64,000 nt of DNA, from contig NC_006396.1 of assembly GCF_000011085.1 (NCBI RefSeq), forward strand, positions 248,001-312,000. Direction: 5' to 3'. The notes below the pieces were generated by a model that searched no databases, had not been told where the DNA came from, and worked only from the letters and a program-made list of their open reading frames with translations. Shown one piece after another: positions 8,340-15,795 of this stretch (its first letter is position 1; every line of letters starts with the position of its first letter). Source of the DNA: Haloarcula marismortui ATCC 43049 (GTDB taxonomy: Archaea; Halobacteriota; Halobacteria; Halobacteriales; Haloarculaceae). The position numbers were made by a program, and so were the translations under genes.

Positions 8340-9191
8340 TCAGTACTCGTGGACCCCGTCGTCAGTGACAACTGTATCCAGCAGGTGCGTCGGCGTGGCG
8401 TCGTAGGCCGGGTTTGCGACCTCGAATCCGTCTGCCGGCTCCCGGAGCACCTCCGACAGTGGCCGAATCTCGTTTTCGAAGGCGAATGCCCCGTCGACGT
8501 ACTTTGCGGCGGCCCCGACGACCGTCACCGGAACGTCGTTGTCCGCCGCCGCCGTCGCAATCGGATACGTGCCGATGCGGTTGTACAGCGTGTCGTCGAC
8601 GATGCAGTCCATGCCGACGAGCACGCGGTCGACCTCTGGCATGAAGTGCCCGGCGGCGCTGTCGACGATAAGCGTCACGTCGACCCCGTCCCGGTCGGAA
8701 AGGTGGCGCGTCATCTTTCGACCGAGGAAGCGCGGTCGGGACTCCGTAACGTACACCTCGAAGCTGTGGCCGGCTTCGATGGCGTCGTCGATGGCCGCAA
8801 GGACGGTCGAGGAGAAGTCATGCGTCAACAGCACGTCGTCATCGGCGATCTCCGACACGGCGCGGGCAGCGGCGCGGTCTTTTGACGACTCCACCGAGTC
8901 GATAACGTCGTCGATAGCCTCGTTGGTCAGTTCCTTGGCGGCCGCCACGTCGTCGGGCTCCGCATCCGAGACGGTGTTCACGATCCGGTGCTGGGTCGTA
9001 TGGAGGGAGGCGTGTGAGGGGTTCGCTCGCCGGAGGGCGCTGCTGTTCCGGTCGAGCGAACGGAGGTAATCCTCGACCGTCGGGTACTCCCTGTCAGTCA
9101 GGTCCCGGAGCGCCTGGGCGGCTTTGACTGCGACCACGGAGGAACTGTGGGTCTGCATCTCCGAGATCTCCTCGACAGTCTCGTCTATCAT
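8340..9191 (-). CDS. eIF2B alpha/R15P-isomerase-family protein
   Basis: A 283-residue protein of the IF-2B-like family, which includes aIF2B-like proteins, ribose-1,5-bisphosphate isomerase and methylthioribose-1-P isomerase. The N-terminal helical region is followed by VLLTHDFSSTVLAAIDDAIEAG, YVTESRPRFLGRKMTRHLSD, RVLVGMDCIVDDTLYNRIGTYPIATAAADNDVPVTVVGAAAKY. The GxDCI, NRIGT and ESRP motifs mark the sugar-phosphate pocket, with Cys and Asp in the positions used by R15P isomerase. It could serve the archaeal AMP/pentose bisphosphate pathway or be a divergent regulator; the choice is open. Confidence 0.8.
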   Translation of the reverse strand: MIDETVEEISEMQTHSSSVVAVKAAQALRDLTDREYPTVEDYLRSLDRNSSALRRANPSHASLHTTQHRIVNTVSDAEPDDVAAAKELTNEAIDDVIDSVESSKDRAAARAVSEIADDDVLLTHDFSSTVLAAIDDAIEAGHSFEVYVTESRPRFLGRKMTRHLSDRDGVDVTLIVDSAAGHFMPEVDRVLVGMDCIVDDTLYNRIGTYPIATAAADNDVPVTVVGAAAKYVDGAFAFENEIRPLSEVLREPADGFEVANPAYDATPTHLLDTVVTDDGVHEY

Positions 9192-9281
9192 ACCGGTGGC
9201 TGTGAGTTGAACCGATATGTGTCTTCCCCTCGCCGTCGAACAGCATTTAACGCCGTCTCACATTAGGAGTGATAGACGGCT

Positions 9282-9713
9282 ATGGGACAGTTTAGGACTG
9301 AGACAGTCGGGATGACAGAGGGCATCGGCGTCGCCGTCCTCATCGGACTGACGCTACTCGTCACGGCTATTGTCGGGCTGAACGTCCTCGTCATCGAGGA
9401 CGACGACGGCGGCGGCCCGCAGGCGAATTACAGCTACGACTACATCTCAGATAATCAAGTCCTTATCGTCACACACGAACGCGGCGACGAGTTCAAAGCT
9501 GGGAACGTCGACATTCAGGGCCCTGACAATCGGGTTACTTGGGCAGAAGTGGCTGGCCGAGACTCGGAGGCAACTGTCGGACCCGGCGATGTTGTGCAAT
9601 TGAGCAGCGGGAGTGCCTATCAGCAACAGGTGAGGGCACAGGACACAATCACGATCTATCATAACGCGAGCGGGAATCGGACCCAGCTGGACCAGTGGAA
9701 CGGCACGAACTGA
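9282..9713 (+). CDS. Type IV pilin-like protein
   Basis: A 143-residue secreted protein with an archaeal pilin/archaellin-type N-terminus: a short charged stretch (GQFRTETVGMTEG) followed by a 25-residue hydrophobic helix (IGVAVLIGLTLLVTAIVGLNVLVI). A Gly-rich acidic linker and a beta-rich domain follow, with several Asn-x-Ser/Thr sequons. The prepilin peptidase PibD probably cleaves before the hydrophobic helix, and the product would sit on the cell surface. It resembles haloarchaeal pilin-domain orphans rather than the main PilA adhesion pilins. An AGGAG lies upstream near 9266. Confidence 0.7.
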   Translation: MGQFRTETVGMTEGIGVAVLIGLTLLVTAIVGLNVLVIEDDDGGGPQANYSYDYISDNQVLIVTHERGDEFKAGNVDIQGPDNRVTWAEVAGRDSEATVGPGDVVQLSSGSAYQQQVRAQDTITIYHNASGNRTQLDQWNGTN

Positions 9714-9740
9714 CCAGCACGGTCAGCGTTTCAACCCGGC

Positions 9741-10835
9741 TCAGTCCGCCGAGACGACGGTCTCCCGGTCGCTCTGTGCCGGCCGACCGAACCAGTCATC
9801 GAATGAGAGCGGCCCGGCACCCATCGTGAACACCGCCGAGGCCATTCCGAACAGCGTGATGTGTGCGAGTACCGGGTCGTCAGGCAGGCCGAACAGCGTC
9901 GTGGTGAACAGGACAAAGGAGACAGCCGCGGCTCCGCGGGTCATGAAGCCGAATATCAGCACTAGGCCGACCAGCATCTCAGTCAGGCCAGCACCGAGCA
10001 CCCACATGCCAGGGTCGACGGGGACGACGGCGGTGAGATTGTACTTTTCGACGACCAGAAGCGCCTGTCCGGGTTCAGCGAGTTTCTGGAACAGTCCGAG
10101 ATAGATGAACGTCACACCCATGCCGACTCGGATGATGACTGGGACGTACTCACGATACGTTGCCGTTGTTGTGTCCAGAAACCCCTTGAGATGGTGCACC
10201 GGGTCAACGCGACCGTAGTAGGTCCCGTCAGTGCTGGCGACCCGCTGGAGCATATGGTCCGCGCTCGGACGACCACCGCCAAGAATCAACAGTGCCAGAA
10301 AGGCCGGCACGTACTCCATGGCGAGTACGACACCGGGGTCAACGCTCAGCGCCCAGCCGAAGGTCACCAGCCCAATCGTCGTGACAATACGGGTCGCAAG
10401 TCCGAACAGGAGTGTGAACCCCAGCCCGATAAACAGGATGCGGACGACCGGGCTCGTTGCGGGGTCAAACGTCACCGTCGGGGCGAACAGATACCCCTGA
10501 AAACCGGCACCGACGAGTGGCAGCCCCACGCTGAGTCGGAGCATCCACGGGACGAGGTCTGCGTAGCCGACGAGCACGTCCCGAAGGATGACGATGTCTG
10601 CAATCGTCGGTCGGACCCAGAGATACGCCGCGAGGCCGCCAGTCACAGCCAGTCCCGAGATGCCGAAAACGGCCGCATTCACCGGGTTCGATAGCACGGA
10701 TATCGCAAACGCCACTGCATCAAGGGCCTCGCCCGGCCCTTCCGTCACGTAGTCGACGTGTGCCGCCGCAGGTCGCGAAAGGAGCGTGAGCACGAGCGCG
10801 ACAGTGCCGATAAAACTCGGTATACGCGTGTCCAT
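9741..10835 (-). CDS. DoxX-family membrane protein
   Basis: A 364-residue protein with a cleavable-looking signal segment (IGTVALVLTLLSRPAAAHV) and about eight membrane helices. The second half contains the DoxX pattern: RVGMGVTFIYLGLFQKLAEPGQALLVVEKYNL, then PGMWVLGAGLTEMLVGLVLIFGFMTRGAAAVSFVLFTTTLFGLPDDPVLAHITLFGMASAVFTMG. DoxX proteins are quinone-linked or redox-partner membrane proteins in thiosulfate or oxidative stress systems; the partner is not in this window. The first half looks like a degenerate duplicate of the same fold. It is divergent from the acetyltransferase gene. Confidence 0.8.
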   Translation of the reverse strand: MDTRIPSFIGTVALVLTLLSRPAAAHVDYVTEGPGEALDAVAFAISVLSNPVNAAVFGISGLAVTGGLAAYLWVRPTIADIVILRDVLVGYADLVPWMLRLSVGLPLVGAGFQGYLFAPTVTFDPATSPVVRILFIGLGFTLLFGLATRIVTTIGLVTFGWALSVDPGVVLAMEYVPAFLALLILGGGRPSADHMLQRVASTDGTYYGRVDPVHHLKGFLDTTTATYREYVPVIIRVGMGVTFIYLGLFQKLAEPGQALLVVEKYNLTAVVPVDPGMWVLGAGLTEMLVGLVLIFGFMTRGAAAVSFVLFTTTLFGLPDDPVLAHITLFGMASAVFTMGAGPLSFDDWFGRPAQSDRETVVSAD

Positions 10836-10923
10836 ACCTGAGAATTTGTGCGCTATCTACCTAATCCTGTTCGTCCGGTCCGTGAAACTGGACGCTTAGA
10901 CACCCCTCTCTGTAGGCGGTGGA

Positions 10924-10930
10924 ATTATAT
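10924..10930 (+). promoter_or_regulatory. Box A (TATA) for the acetyltransferase gene
   Basis: ATTATAT is centred about 29 nt before the GTG at 10956, the spacing expected for a leaderless haloarchaeal mRNA. This supports the GTG start over the upstream ATG at 10848, which lies before the promoter. Confidence 0.55.
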
Positions 10931-10955
10931 CCACGCCTCCACTACTTATACGGCA

Positions 10956-11435
10956 GTGAGCGTCAACATCGAGACACAGATCGTCGAACGCGGGGACGAC
11001 GAACACGTCGACGCGGCGTGGCGGCTCAAGGAAGACATCCGGGAGTCCGACGGCGTTCTTCGGCAGCGACGGGGGTTCTTTCGCGACGCCTACCGACGGT
11101 CGACCACCTATCTCTACATCGACCGCTCCAAAGACCGCCTCATCGGCTTCGCCGCGGTTCGACGCGACGGCTACATTCTCTTTCTCGCAGTCGGTGACGA
11201 GTACAGGGGTCACGGCTTCGGCAAGCGGCTGGTGGCCCGCGTCGCCGAGGACTACGGCAGCGTGACCTGTCACGCCCGGGCGACGAATCGGGAGGCACTC
11301 GGGTTCTACAAACACATCGGCTTCGAGATCACGCGGCGCATCGACAACTACTACGAGGACGGCGGCGACGCCTACTACCTCAAACTCGGCGAGGACTCGA
11401 TTACGGACAAGCTGTCGAAGTTCCTGCGCGGCTAA
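10956..11435 (+). CDS. GNAT-family N-acetyltransferase
   Basis: A 159-residue acetyltransferase from a GTG start chosen because box A lies about 29 nt upstream. GNAT landmarks are present: RLIGFAAVRRDGYILFLAVGDEYRGHGFGKRLVARVAEDYGSVTCHARATNREALGFYKHIGFEITRR. YRGHGFGKRL is the pyrophosphate-binding motif A loop, and EALGFYKHIGF is motif B with its Tyr. The substrate is unknown. It is 39 nt upstream of priS and on the same strand, and a conserved association with replication genes may exist, possibly protein or ribosomal acetylation; the link is inference. Confidence 0.85.
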   Translation: MSVNIETQIVERGDDEHVDAAWRLKEDIRESDGVLRQRRGFFRDAYRRSTTYLYIDRSKDRLIGFAAVRRDGYILFLAVGDEYRGHGFGKRLVARVAEDYGSVTCHARATNREALGFYKHIGFEITRRIDNYYEDGGDAYYLKLGEDSITDKLSKFLRG

Positions 11436-11474
11436 GCGAACGCTTTTCAAGGGACCTCCCCAACGAGGTAGCCG

Positions 11475-12653
11475 ATGGAAGAGCGGACCCGAGCGTACCT
11501 CCGTGGCCGGTTCGGCGATCACTACCGACAGGCGTCCGTAACGCCGCCGCCGGCCGCGAACGAACGTGAATGGGGGTTCATCCCATGGACTGAAGGCCCC
11601 GGTGAGACGATGGTCCGCCATCGCTCGCTGCTGGACCTCGGCGAAATCGAGGACTTCCTCGGCCGCCGAAAGCCCCGCCACGTCTACTTCTCCGCGGGCC
11701 GCTACGACGAGCCGAGCGCCTCGACGATGTCGGACAAGGGCTGGCGCTCCTCTGACCTCGTGTTCGACCTCGACGCCGACCACCTACCCTCCGTAGTGCT
11801 GGGCGAGGACAGCTACGCCGAGATGCTCGCAAAGTGCAAGGACGCGTTGCGCAGGCTGCTCGACTTTCTGGAAGACGATTTCGGCTTCGATGACCTGACT
11901 ATCGTCTTCTCCGGTGGCCGGGGCTACCACGTCCACGTCCGTGACGAGCGTATCCGCCACCTGGAGCGGGACGCGCGCCGGGAGGTTGTCGACTACGTCC
12001 GCGGCATCGGGCTGGAGTTCGACGAACTCGTCGACGAGGAATCCGTCGCCGGCACGGCTGGTCGGTCCAGTCCGGCCCAGAAACGGACACTCTCGACGGA
12101 AGGCGGCTGGAGCGCCCGCGCCCACCGACACATGCTCGCCGTCGTCGATGACCTGCTCGCGATGGAGGAGGCCGACGCGCTCGAACAACTGCAGGAGTAC
12201 GACGGCATCGGCGAGGGGAAGGCGACGGCGGCACTGAACGCCGCCCGGTCGAACTACGAGCAACTGGAAGCCGGCAACATCGACGTGCATCCGGCGTTCT
12301 ACCAGCTGGCGAAGATTCTGCTCCACGAGGTCGTCGCGGCGGACAACGCACCGATCGACGAACCGGTGACGACGGACACGAACCGGCTCATCCGCCTGCC
12401 CGGCTCGCTGCACGGCGGCAGCGGGCTGGAGGTTCAACGAATCGACCGCGACGACCTCGATGCGTTCGACCCGCTGGTCGACCCTGTCCCGGAGACGTTC
12501 CGGGGCCACGACATCACCGTTGAGGTGACCGACGGCGGCCTCGTCGAACTGGATGGCGATAGCTTTACACTGGAGGCGGGTAATCAGACTGTACCAGAGC
12601 ACGTGGGCGTGTTTCTCATGGCCCGCGGGCGTGCTGAGAAGGGGAAGGAATGA
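11475..12653 (+). CDS. priS: DNA primase small (catalytic) subunit PriS
   Basis: A 392-residue archaeo-eukaryotic primase. It begins MEERTRAYLRGRFGDHY. The catalytic acidic motif is DLD in VFDLDADHLP (Asp98, Asp100), and the SGGRGYHVHV motif (about residues 146-155) carries the nucleotide-binding His. A third element, VTTDTNRLIRLPGSLHGGSGL, matches the conserved RLPGSLH segment. With PriL, located elsewhere, it makes primers for archaeal replication. A GAGGT lies upstream near 11465. The gene ends in an ATGA overlap with the GINS gene, so the two are translationally coupled. Confidence 0.96.
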   Translation: MEERTRAYLRGRFGDHYRQASVTPPPAANEREWGFIPWTEGPGETMVRHRSLLDLGEIEDFLGRRKPRHVYFSAGRYDEPSASTMSDKGWRSSDLVFDLDADHLPSVVLGEDSYAEMLAKCKDALRRLLDFLEDDFGFDDLTIVFSGGRGYHVHVRDERIRHLERDARREVVDYVRGIGLEFDELVDEESVAGTAGRSSPAQKRTLSTEGGWSARAHRHMLAVVDDLLAMEEADALEQLQEYDGIGEGKATAALNAARSNYEQLEAGNIDVHPAFYQLAKILLHEVVAADNAPIDEPVTTDTNRLIRLPGSLHGGSGLEVQRIDRDDLDAFDPLVDPVPETFRGHDITVEVTDGGLVELDGDSFTLEAGNQTVPEHVGVFLMARGRAEKGKE

Positions 12654-13588
12654 ACGTAGACGAGCTACAGTCCGTCCAATCGCGGGAACGCCAGACCGAC
12701 CAGCTCCAGCAGCTGCGCGAGACGTTCTACGAGGACGCCGGGCAGTTCATTCAACAGCTTCGGTCGGAGCGCGACCGCGCGGCCGAGCGCGCCGAGGACC
12801 CCTTCGACTCGCCCGAGGTCAACCGCCTGACGGACGACATCAAGACCGCAGAACAGACCGTCGAAGCGGTCTACGAACGGCGCGTGGGCAAAATTGTCAA
12901 AATGGCGTCGCTGGCCGCGGCGGACATGCCGACCGAGGACGATGGTCTCACACAGGAGGAACGAGACCTGTTCGAGACGATGGTTGAGGCCATCGAATCC
13001 AACCGAGGCCACGTCCTCAATGTGATCGCGGGCGAGGCTCCGACCGGCGCGGTCGGCGACGAGCCGAACTCGGGCGAGCGACAGGCCCCTGACCCGGACC
13101 CACAACAGACGGCAGACGAGGCGACAGCCGGTGAGCCCGAGCAGTCGACGCCGGACACCGGCGTTGACGCGGCTGACATGATGGGCAGCGGTGGGGACCA
13201 GTCCCCGCCAGCAGCGGATTCCGACGCACCAACGCCGCCGCCCGAGCTGGACACGGGCAGCAACCCCACGGCTGACGGCCAGACTGACCCGGCGGACGTG
13301 CCGGCCGGCGACGACGTTCCTGCCCCGCCAGCTGAACAGAGTGCTGAGTCGACCTCCGGCCCTGCGGCGGACCCGACGCAGGCTGACGGCGGAACGCAGT
13401 CACCAGCCAGTGCTGACACGGGGGCCGCCGACGTAGACCGGCGCACGGTCCGCATCACGGACGACGTGGGCGAGATATTCGGCGTCGACCAGCGCGAGTA
13501 CGACCTTTCGACGGACGACGTGGTGACGCTGCCGGCCGACAACGCCGACCCGCTAGTCGAACAGGACGCCGCCGAGCCGTTAGAATAA
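12650..13588 (+). CDS. gins51: GINS complex protein Gins51
   Basis: A 312-residue GINS subunit coupled to priS by a 4-nt overlap. The N-terminal A-domain helices (LQSVQSRERQTDQLQQLRETFYEDAGQFIQQL, RRVGKIVKMASLAAADMPTE) match archaeal Gins51. Residues about 135-250 form a disordered acidic Pro/Ala/Asp/Gly linker. The C-terminal B-domain (VDRRTVRITDDVGEIFGVDQREYDLSTDDVVTLPADNADPLVEQ) completes the protein. GINS joins MCM and GAN/Cdc45-like RecJ in the replicative helicase. The linker is much longer than in non-halophilic archaea. Confidence 0.92.
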   Translation: MNVDELQSVQSRERQTDQLQQLRETFYEDAGQFIQQLRSERDRAAERAEDPFDSPEVNRLTDDIKTAEQTVEAVYERRVGKIVKMASLAAADMPTEDDGLTQEERDLFETMVEAIESNRGHVLNVIAGEAPTGAVGDEPNSGERQAPDPDPQQTADEATAGEPEQSTPDTGVDAADMMGSGGDQSPPAADSDAPTPPPELDTGSNPTADGQTDPADVPAGDDVPAPPAEQSAESTSGPAADPTQADGGTQSPASADTGAADVDRRTVRITDDVGEIFGVDQREYDLSTDDVVTLPADNADPLVEQDAAEPLE

Positions 13589-13661
13589 GCCGACGCGACG
13601 GGGGCGAACGGGCCGCTGTGTGAAACGCCGCTGGATACCCTGTTCTGCGGCAGCGGCGGAC

Positions 13662-13671
13662 TATTTATATA
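13662..13671 (+). promoter_or_regulatory. Box A (TATA) for the membrane gene at 13692
   Basis: TATTTATATA is centred 25 nt before the ATG at 13692, indicating a leaderless mRNA and confirming that start over an upstream GTG-type reading. Confidence 0.6.
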
Positions 13672-13691
13672 CAGTCGTTCAGTTGATACGT

Positions 13692-14123
13692 ATGAACACG
13701 CACGTCCGCATCGTTGTTGCCCTGCTCCTCGGTGCACTCGTATTTGCTGTCACGACCGTCGTGGTGACCGCTGGCTTCGAACCACAGATAGAGTTCTCGC
13801 TGCTCATCGGACTTCCCGTGGGTGTGTCGGCCGGCCTGACCGCGCTGTTTGCCAGTTACGTCCTGCTGTGGCACCGCGATCAGGCGGCCGCCGGTACGGT
13901 TTCCGGGCGCGCTGTTCGCCTTCGGCTGGCAGCGCTGGCGACCATTGCGGACTTCGTCACGGTCACCGCGGCCGGCGTTGGGCTCTACGTGGTCCTCGGT
14001 AGGAGTCTCGGTATCAGCCTGCTTATTGCGGGGCTCCCAGTGACACTGCCGCTTGCCGCCGCCGTCGGCTACCTCGTGGCCGGTGGCAGCCGTAGCGAAC
14101 TGGGTGAGGTCCAGACGCAGTAA
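13692..14123 (+). CDS. Small four-helix membrane protein
   Basis: A 143-residue protein with four clear membrane helices (IVVALLLGALVFAVTTVVVT; SLLIGLPVGVSAGLTALFASYVLL; LAALATIADFVTVTAAGVGLYVVL; ISLLIAGLPVTLPLAAAVGYLVA) and short polar loops (WHRDQAAAGTVSGRAVRLR). The ATG is fixed by a strong box A 25 nt upstream, which argues for a leaderless transcript independent of the priS-gins51 operon. I do not recognise a family; related orphan proteins are common in haloarchaea. It is convergent with the HtrA gene. Confidence 0.65.
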   Translation: MNTHVRIVVALLLGALVFAVTTVVVTAGFEPQIEFSLLIGLPVGVSAGLTALFASYVLLWHRDQAAAGTVSGRAVRLRLAALATIADFVTVTAAGVGLYVVLGRSLGISLLIAGLPVTLPLAAAVGYLVAGGSRSELGEVQTQ

Positions 14124-14160
14124 CCGCGGTCTGGACAGCAGATTCGGCTGCCGACGTTCG

Positions 14161-15246
14161 TTACGGCTCCGGTCTGGTCCCGAGCGTGAGTTCGACTGTT
14201 TCCTGTGCGCCGTCGCGCTCGACCAGTACGTCGACCGTCTCGCCGGGGCTGGTCTCCAGTGCAAGAAAGCTCCCCAGCGCCTGCCGCGTCGGCGTCGGGG
14301 TGTCGTCCATCTGTCTGACCACGTCACCGCCAGTGGGAATTGCTGTCCCCGAAATCGTCGTCTCCCCATCGCTTCCCTGCAGAACGCCCGCCGCCGGACC
14401 ATCACTGACCACACGAGTGATATACACTCCCGACCCGGGGTCCAGATTGTTCGCCTCAGCGACTCGCGGCGACACACTCCGGAGTCCAACACCCATGTAC
14501 GGGTGGTCGTAGTCGCCGGTCTGGATGAGCGACGGCACGACGCGTTGGGTGAGCGGGGCGGAGATGGCGAACGCGACGTTGTCGCCGCCACCTGAGTTGA
14601 TGACACCGACCACGTCACCCTCAAGCGTGACGAGCGGCCCCCCGCTGTTGCCGGGGTTGACCGGCGCGTCGGTCTGGACCGCATCGGCGATGGAGAAGTT
14701 GTTGGCGCTCTGGAGCGTGCGGTCGACGCCACTGACAATGCCCGCGGACACTGAGCCGGACAGTCCGAAGGGGTTCCCGATAGCGACGACTTCGGTTCCG
14801 ACTGTGGGTTCGGTCTCGACGAACGAGAGGGGGGTCACGTCCGGGGTCGCACCGATGCGGAGGACCGCCAGGTCGCTGTACACGTCTGCGCCGACGACGG
14901 AGGCAGTCCGCCAGCCAGTGTCAGCAAAGCGGACGTAGTACTCGTCCCCGCCCGCAACGACGTGTTCGTTCGTGACGATATGCTCGTCGTCAATGAGGAA
15001 GCCGCTCCCCTGCCCACCACGGGAGTCCTCGGCGTACACCCTGATCGAGACGACGGCATCGGCCACCTCCTGATACACGTTGGTGTAGACGCTGTCGGAC
15101 TGTGCAACCGCGTCGGCTGACTCCGGCTGCTCTCCGGTGTCACTGCCTGAGTCGCTGCCGGTCCCGGGACTCTGACAGCCGGCCGTGGCTGCGACGGCTG
15201 TCCCGAGGGCTCCTAACATCGCCCGGCGAGTGAGAGACTGTTTCAT
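14161..15246 (-). CDS. HtrA/DegP-type serine protease, Tat lipoprotein
   Basis: A 361-residue protease. A Tat signal (LTRRAML) and lipobox ending ATAGC put Cys24 as the lipidated residue on the outer membrane face. The trypsin-like domain has the full triad: His95 in TNEHVVAGG, Asp125 in YSDLAVLRI and Ser201 in NPGNSGGPLV. A PDZ domain follows (YMGVGLRSVSPRVAEANNLDPGSGVYITRVVSDGPAAGVLQGSD). It likely handles misfolded surface proteins. Secretion through Tat of a folded enzyme is the usual haloarchaeal strategy. It is divergent from the small membrane gene at 15392. Confidence 0.94.
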   Translation of the reverse strand: MKQSLTRRAMLGALGTAVAATAGCQSPGTGSDSGSDTGEQPESADAVAQSDSVYTNVYQEVADAVVSIRVYAEDSRGGQGSGFLIDDEHIVTNEHVVAGGDEYYVRFADTGWRTASVVGADVYSDLAVLRIGATPDVTPLSFVETEPTVGTEVVAIGNPFGLSGSVSAGIVSGVDRTLQSANNFSIADAVQTDAPVNPGNSGGPLVTLEGDVVGVINSGGGDNVAFAISAPLTQRVVPSLIQTGDYDHPYMGVGLRSVSPRVAEANNLDPGSGVYITRVVSDGPAAGVLQGSDGETTISGTAIPTGGDVVRQMDDTPTPTRQALGSFLALETSPGETVDVLVERDGAQETVELTLGTRPEP

Positions 15247-15391
15247 ACTGGGGCGTGGGTCTGTGCCGCGAAAAAGGCACGGTCAGAACTCTTTACCGCA
15301 ACCAGAGTGCCTGATTGCCGTGTGCGCTGACTCTCAGTTCGGCCCGCAAGCGGGCACAAACTACAATCGTCCCGATTGCATACGGGGGCGC

Positions 15392-15655
15392 ATGGCAGAG
15401 GATTCATCGGGAACGAACACGCCGACACCGGGGTTCGTGTTGCCCGGACTGCGATGTGGTGTCGAGATGGCACTCGTCGGGACGATTGTCCTGCTCATCG
15501 GCCTCCCGACCGAGGAACCGATACGGCTGGGAATCGTCTTCCTGTCGGCGCTACTGGCAATGACAGTGGTACTGTTCTGGGCAGTCGGCCGGCATATGCG
15601 GCGCTGGATCCGGTACGCACAGGGGAAGCCGACGCGGACGACGCCGTTCGACTGA
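15392..15655 (+). CDS. Small two-helix membrane protein
   Basis: An 87-residue protein from ATG 15392. A polar Thr/Pro-rich N-terminus precedes two adjacent hydrophobic helices (CGVEMALVGTIVLLIGLPTE and IRLGIVFLSALLAMTVVLFWAVG) and a basic tail (RHMRRWIRYAQGKPTRTTPFD). The pattern suggests a hairpin in the membrane with both ends cytosolic. No family is recognised. The longer upstream reading frame crosses the promoter region and is not favoured. Confidence 0.55.
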   Translation: MAEDSSGTNTPTPGFVLPGLRCGVEMALVGTIVLLIGLPTEEPIRLGIVFLSALLAMTVVLFWAVGRHMRRWIRYAQGKPTRTTPFD

Positions 15656-15775
15656 GAGTGGCGACCGCCCCGGCTATATGTAGAGTCGATACTGCCCGTT
15701 TTAATATCTCAATCGGAATATTTTATTAACTTATTGCACCGTTGGACCTGTTTTTAGCAGCCGAATTAATAAGAC

Positions 15776-15786
15776 AGGGTAGCCTA
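15776..15786 (+). promoter_or_regulatory. Near-match to the DtxR/SirR-like box in the P-ATPase promoter
   Basis: AGGGTAGCCTA lies between a box A (AATTAATAA, 15764-15772) and the ATG at 15796. It matches 10 of 11 bases of the core AGGCTAGCCTA of the perfect palindrome before the convergent substrate-binding-protein gene (19574-19591) and has the same position relative to box A. A shared metal-dependent repressor is inferred; the outer flanks do not extend the palindrome. Confidence 0.45.
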
Positions 15787-15795
15787 GCCCCGGTA

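Noticed and set aside
10848..10955. Upstream ATG start for the GNAT gene
   Set aside because: It precedes the box A at 10924-10930 and adds basic residues unlike the family; the GTG at 10956 is preferred.
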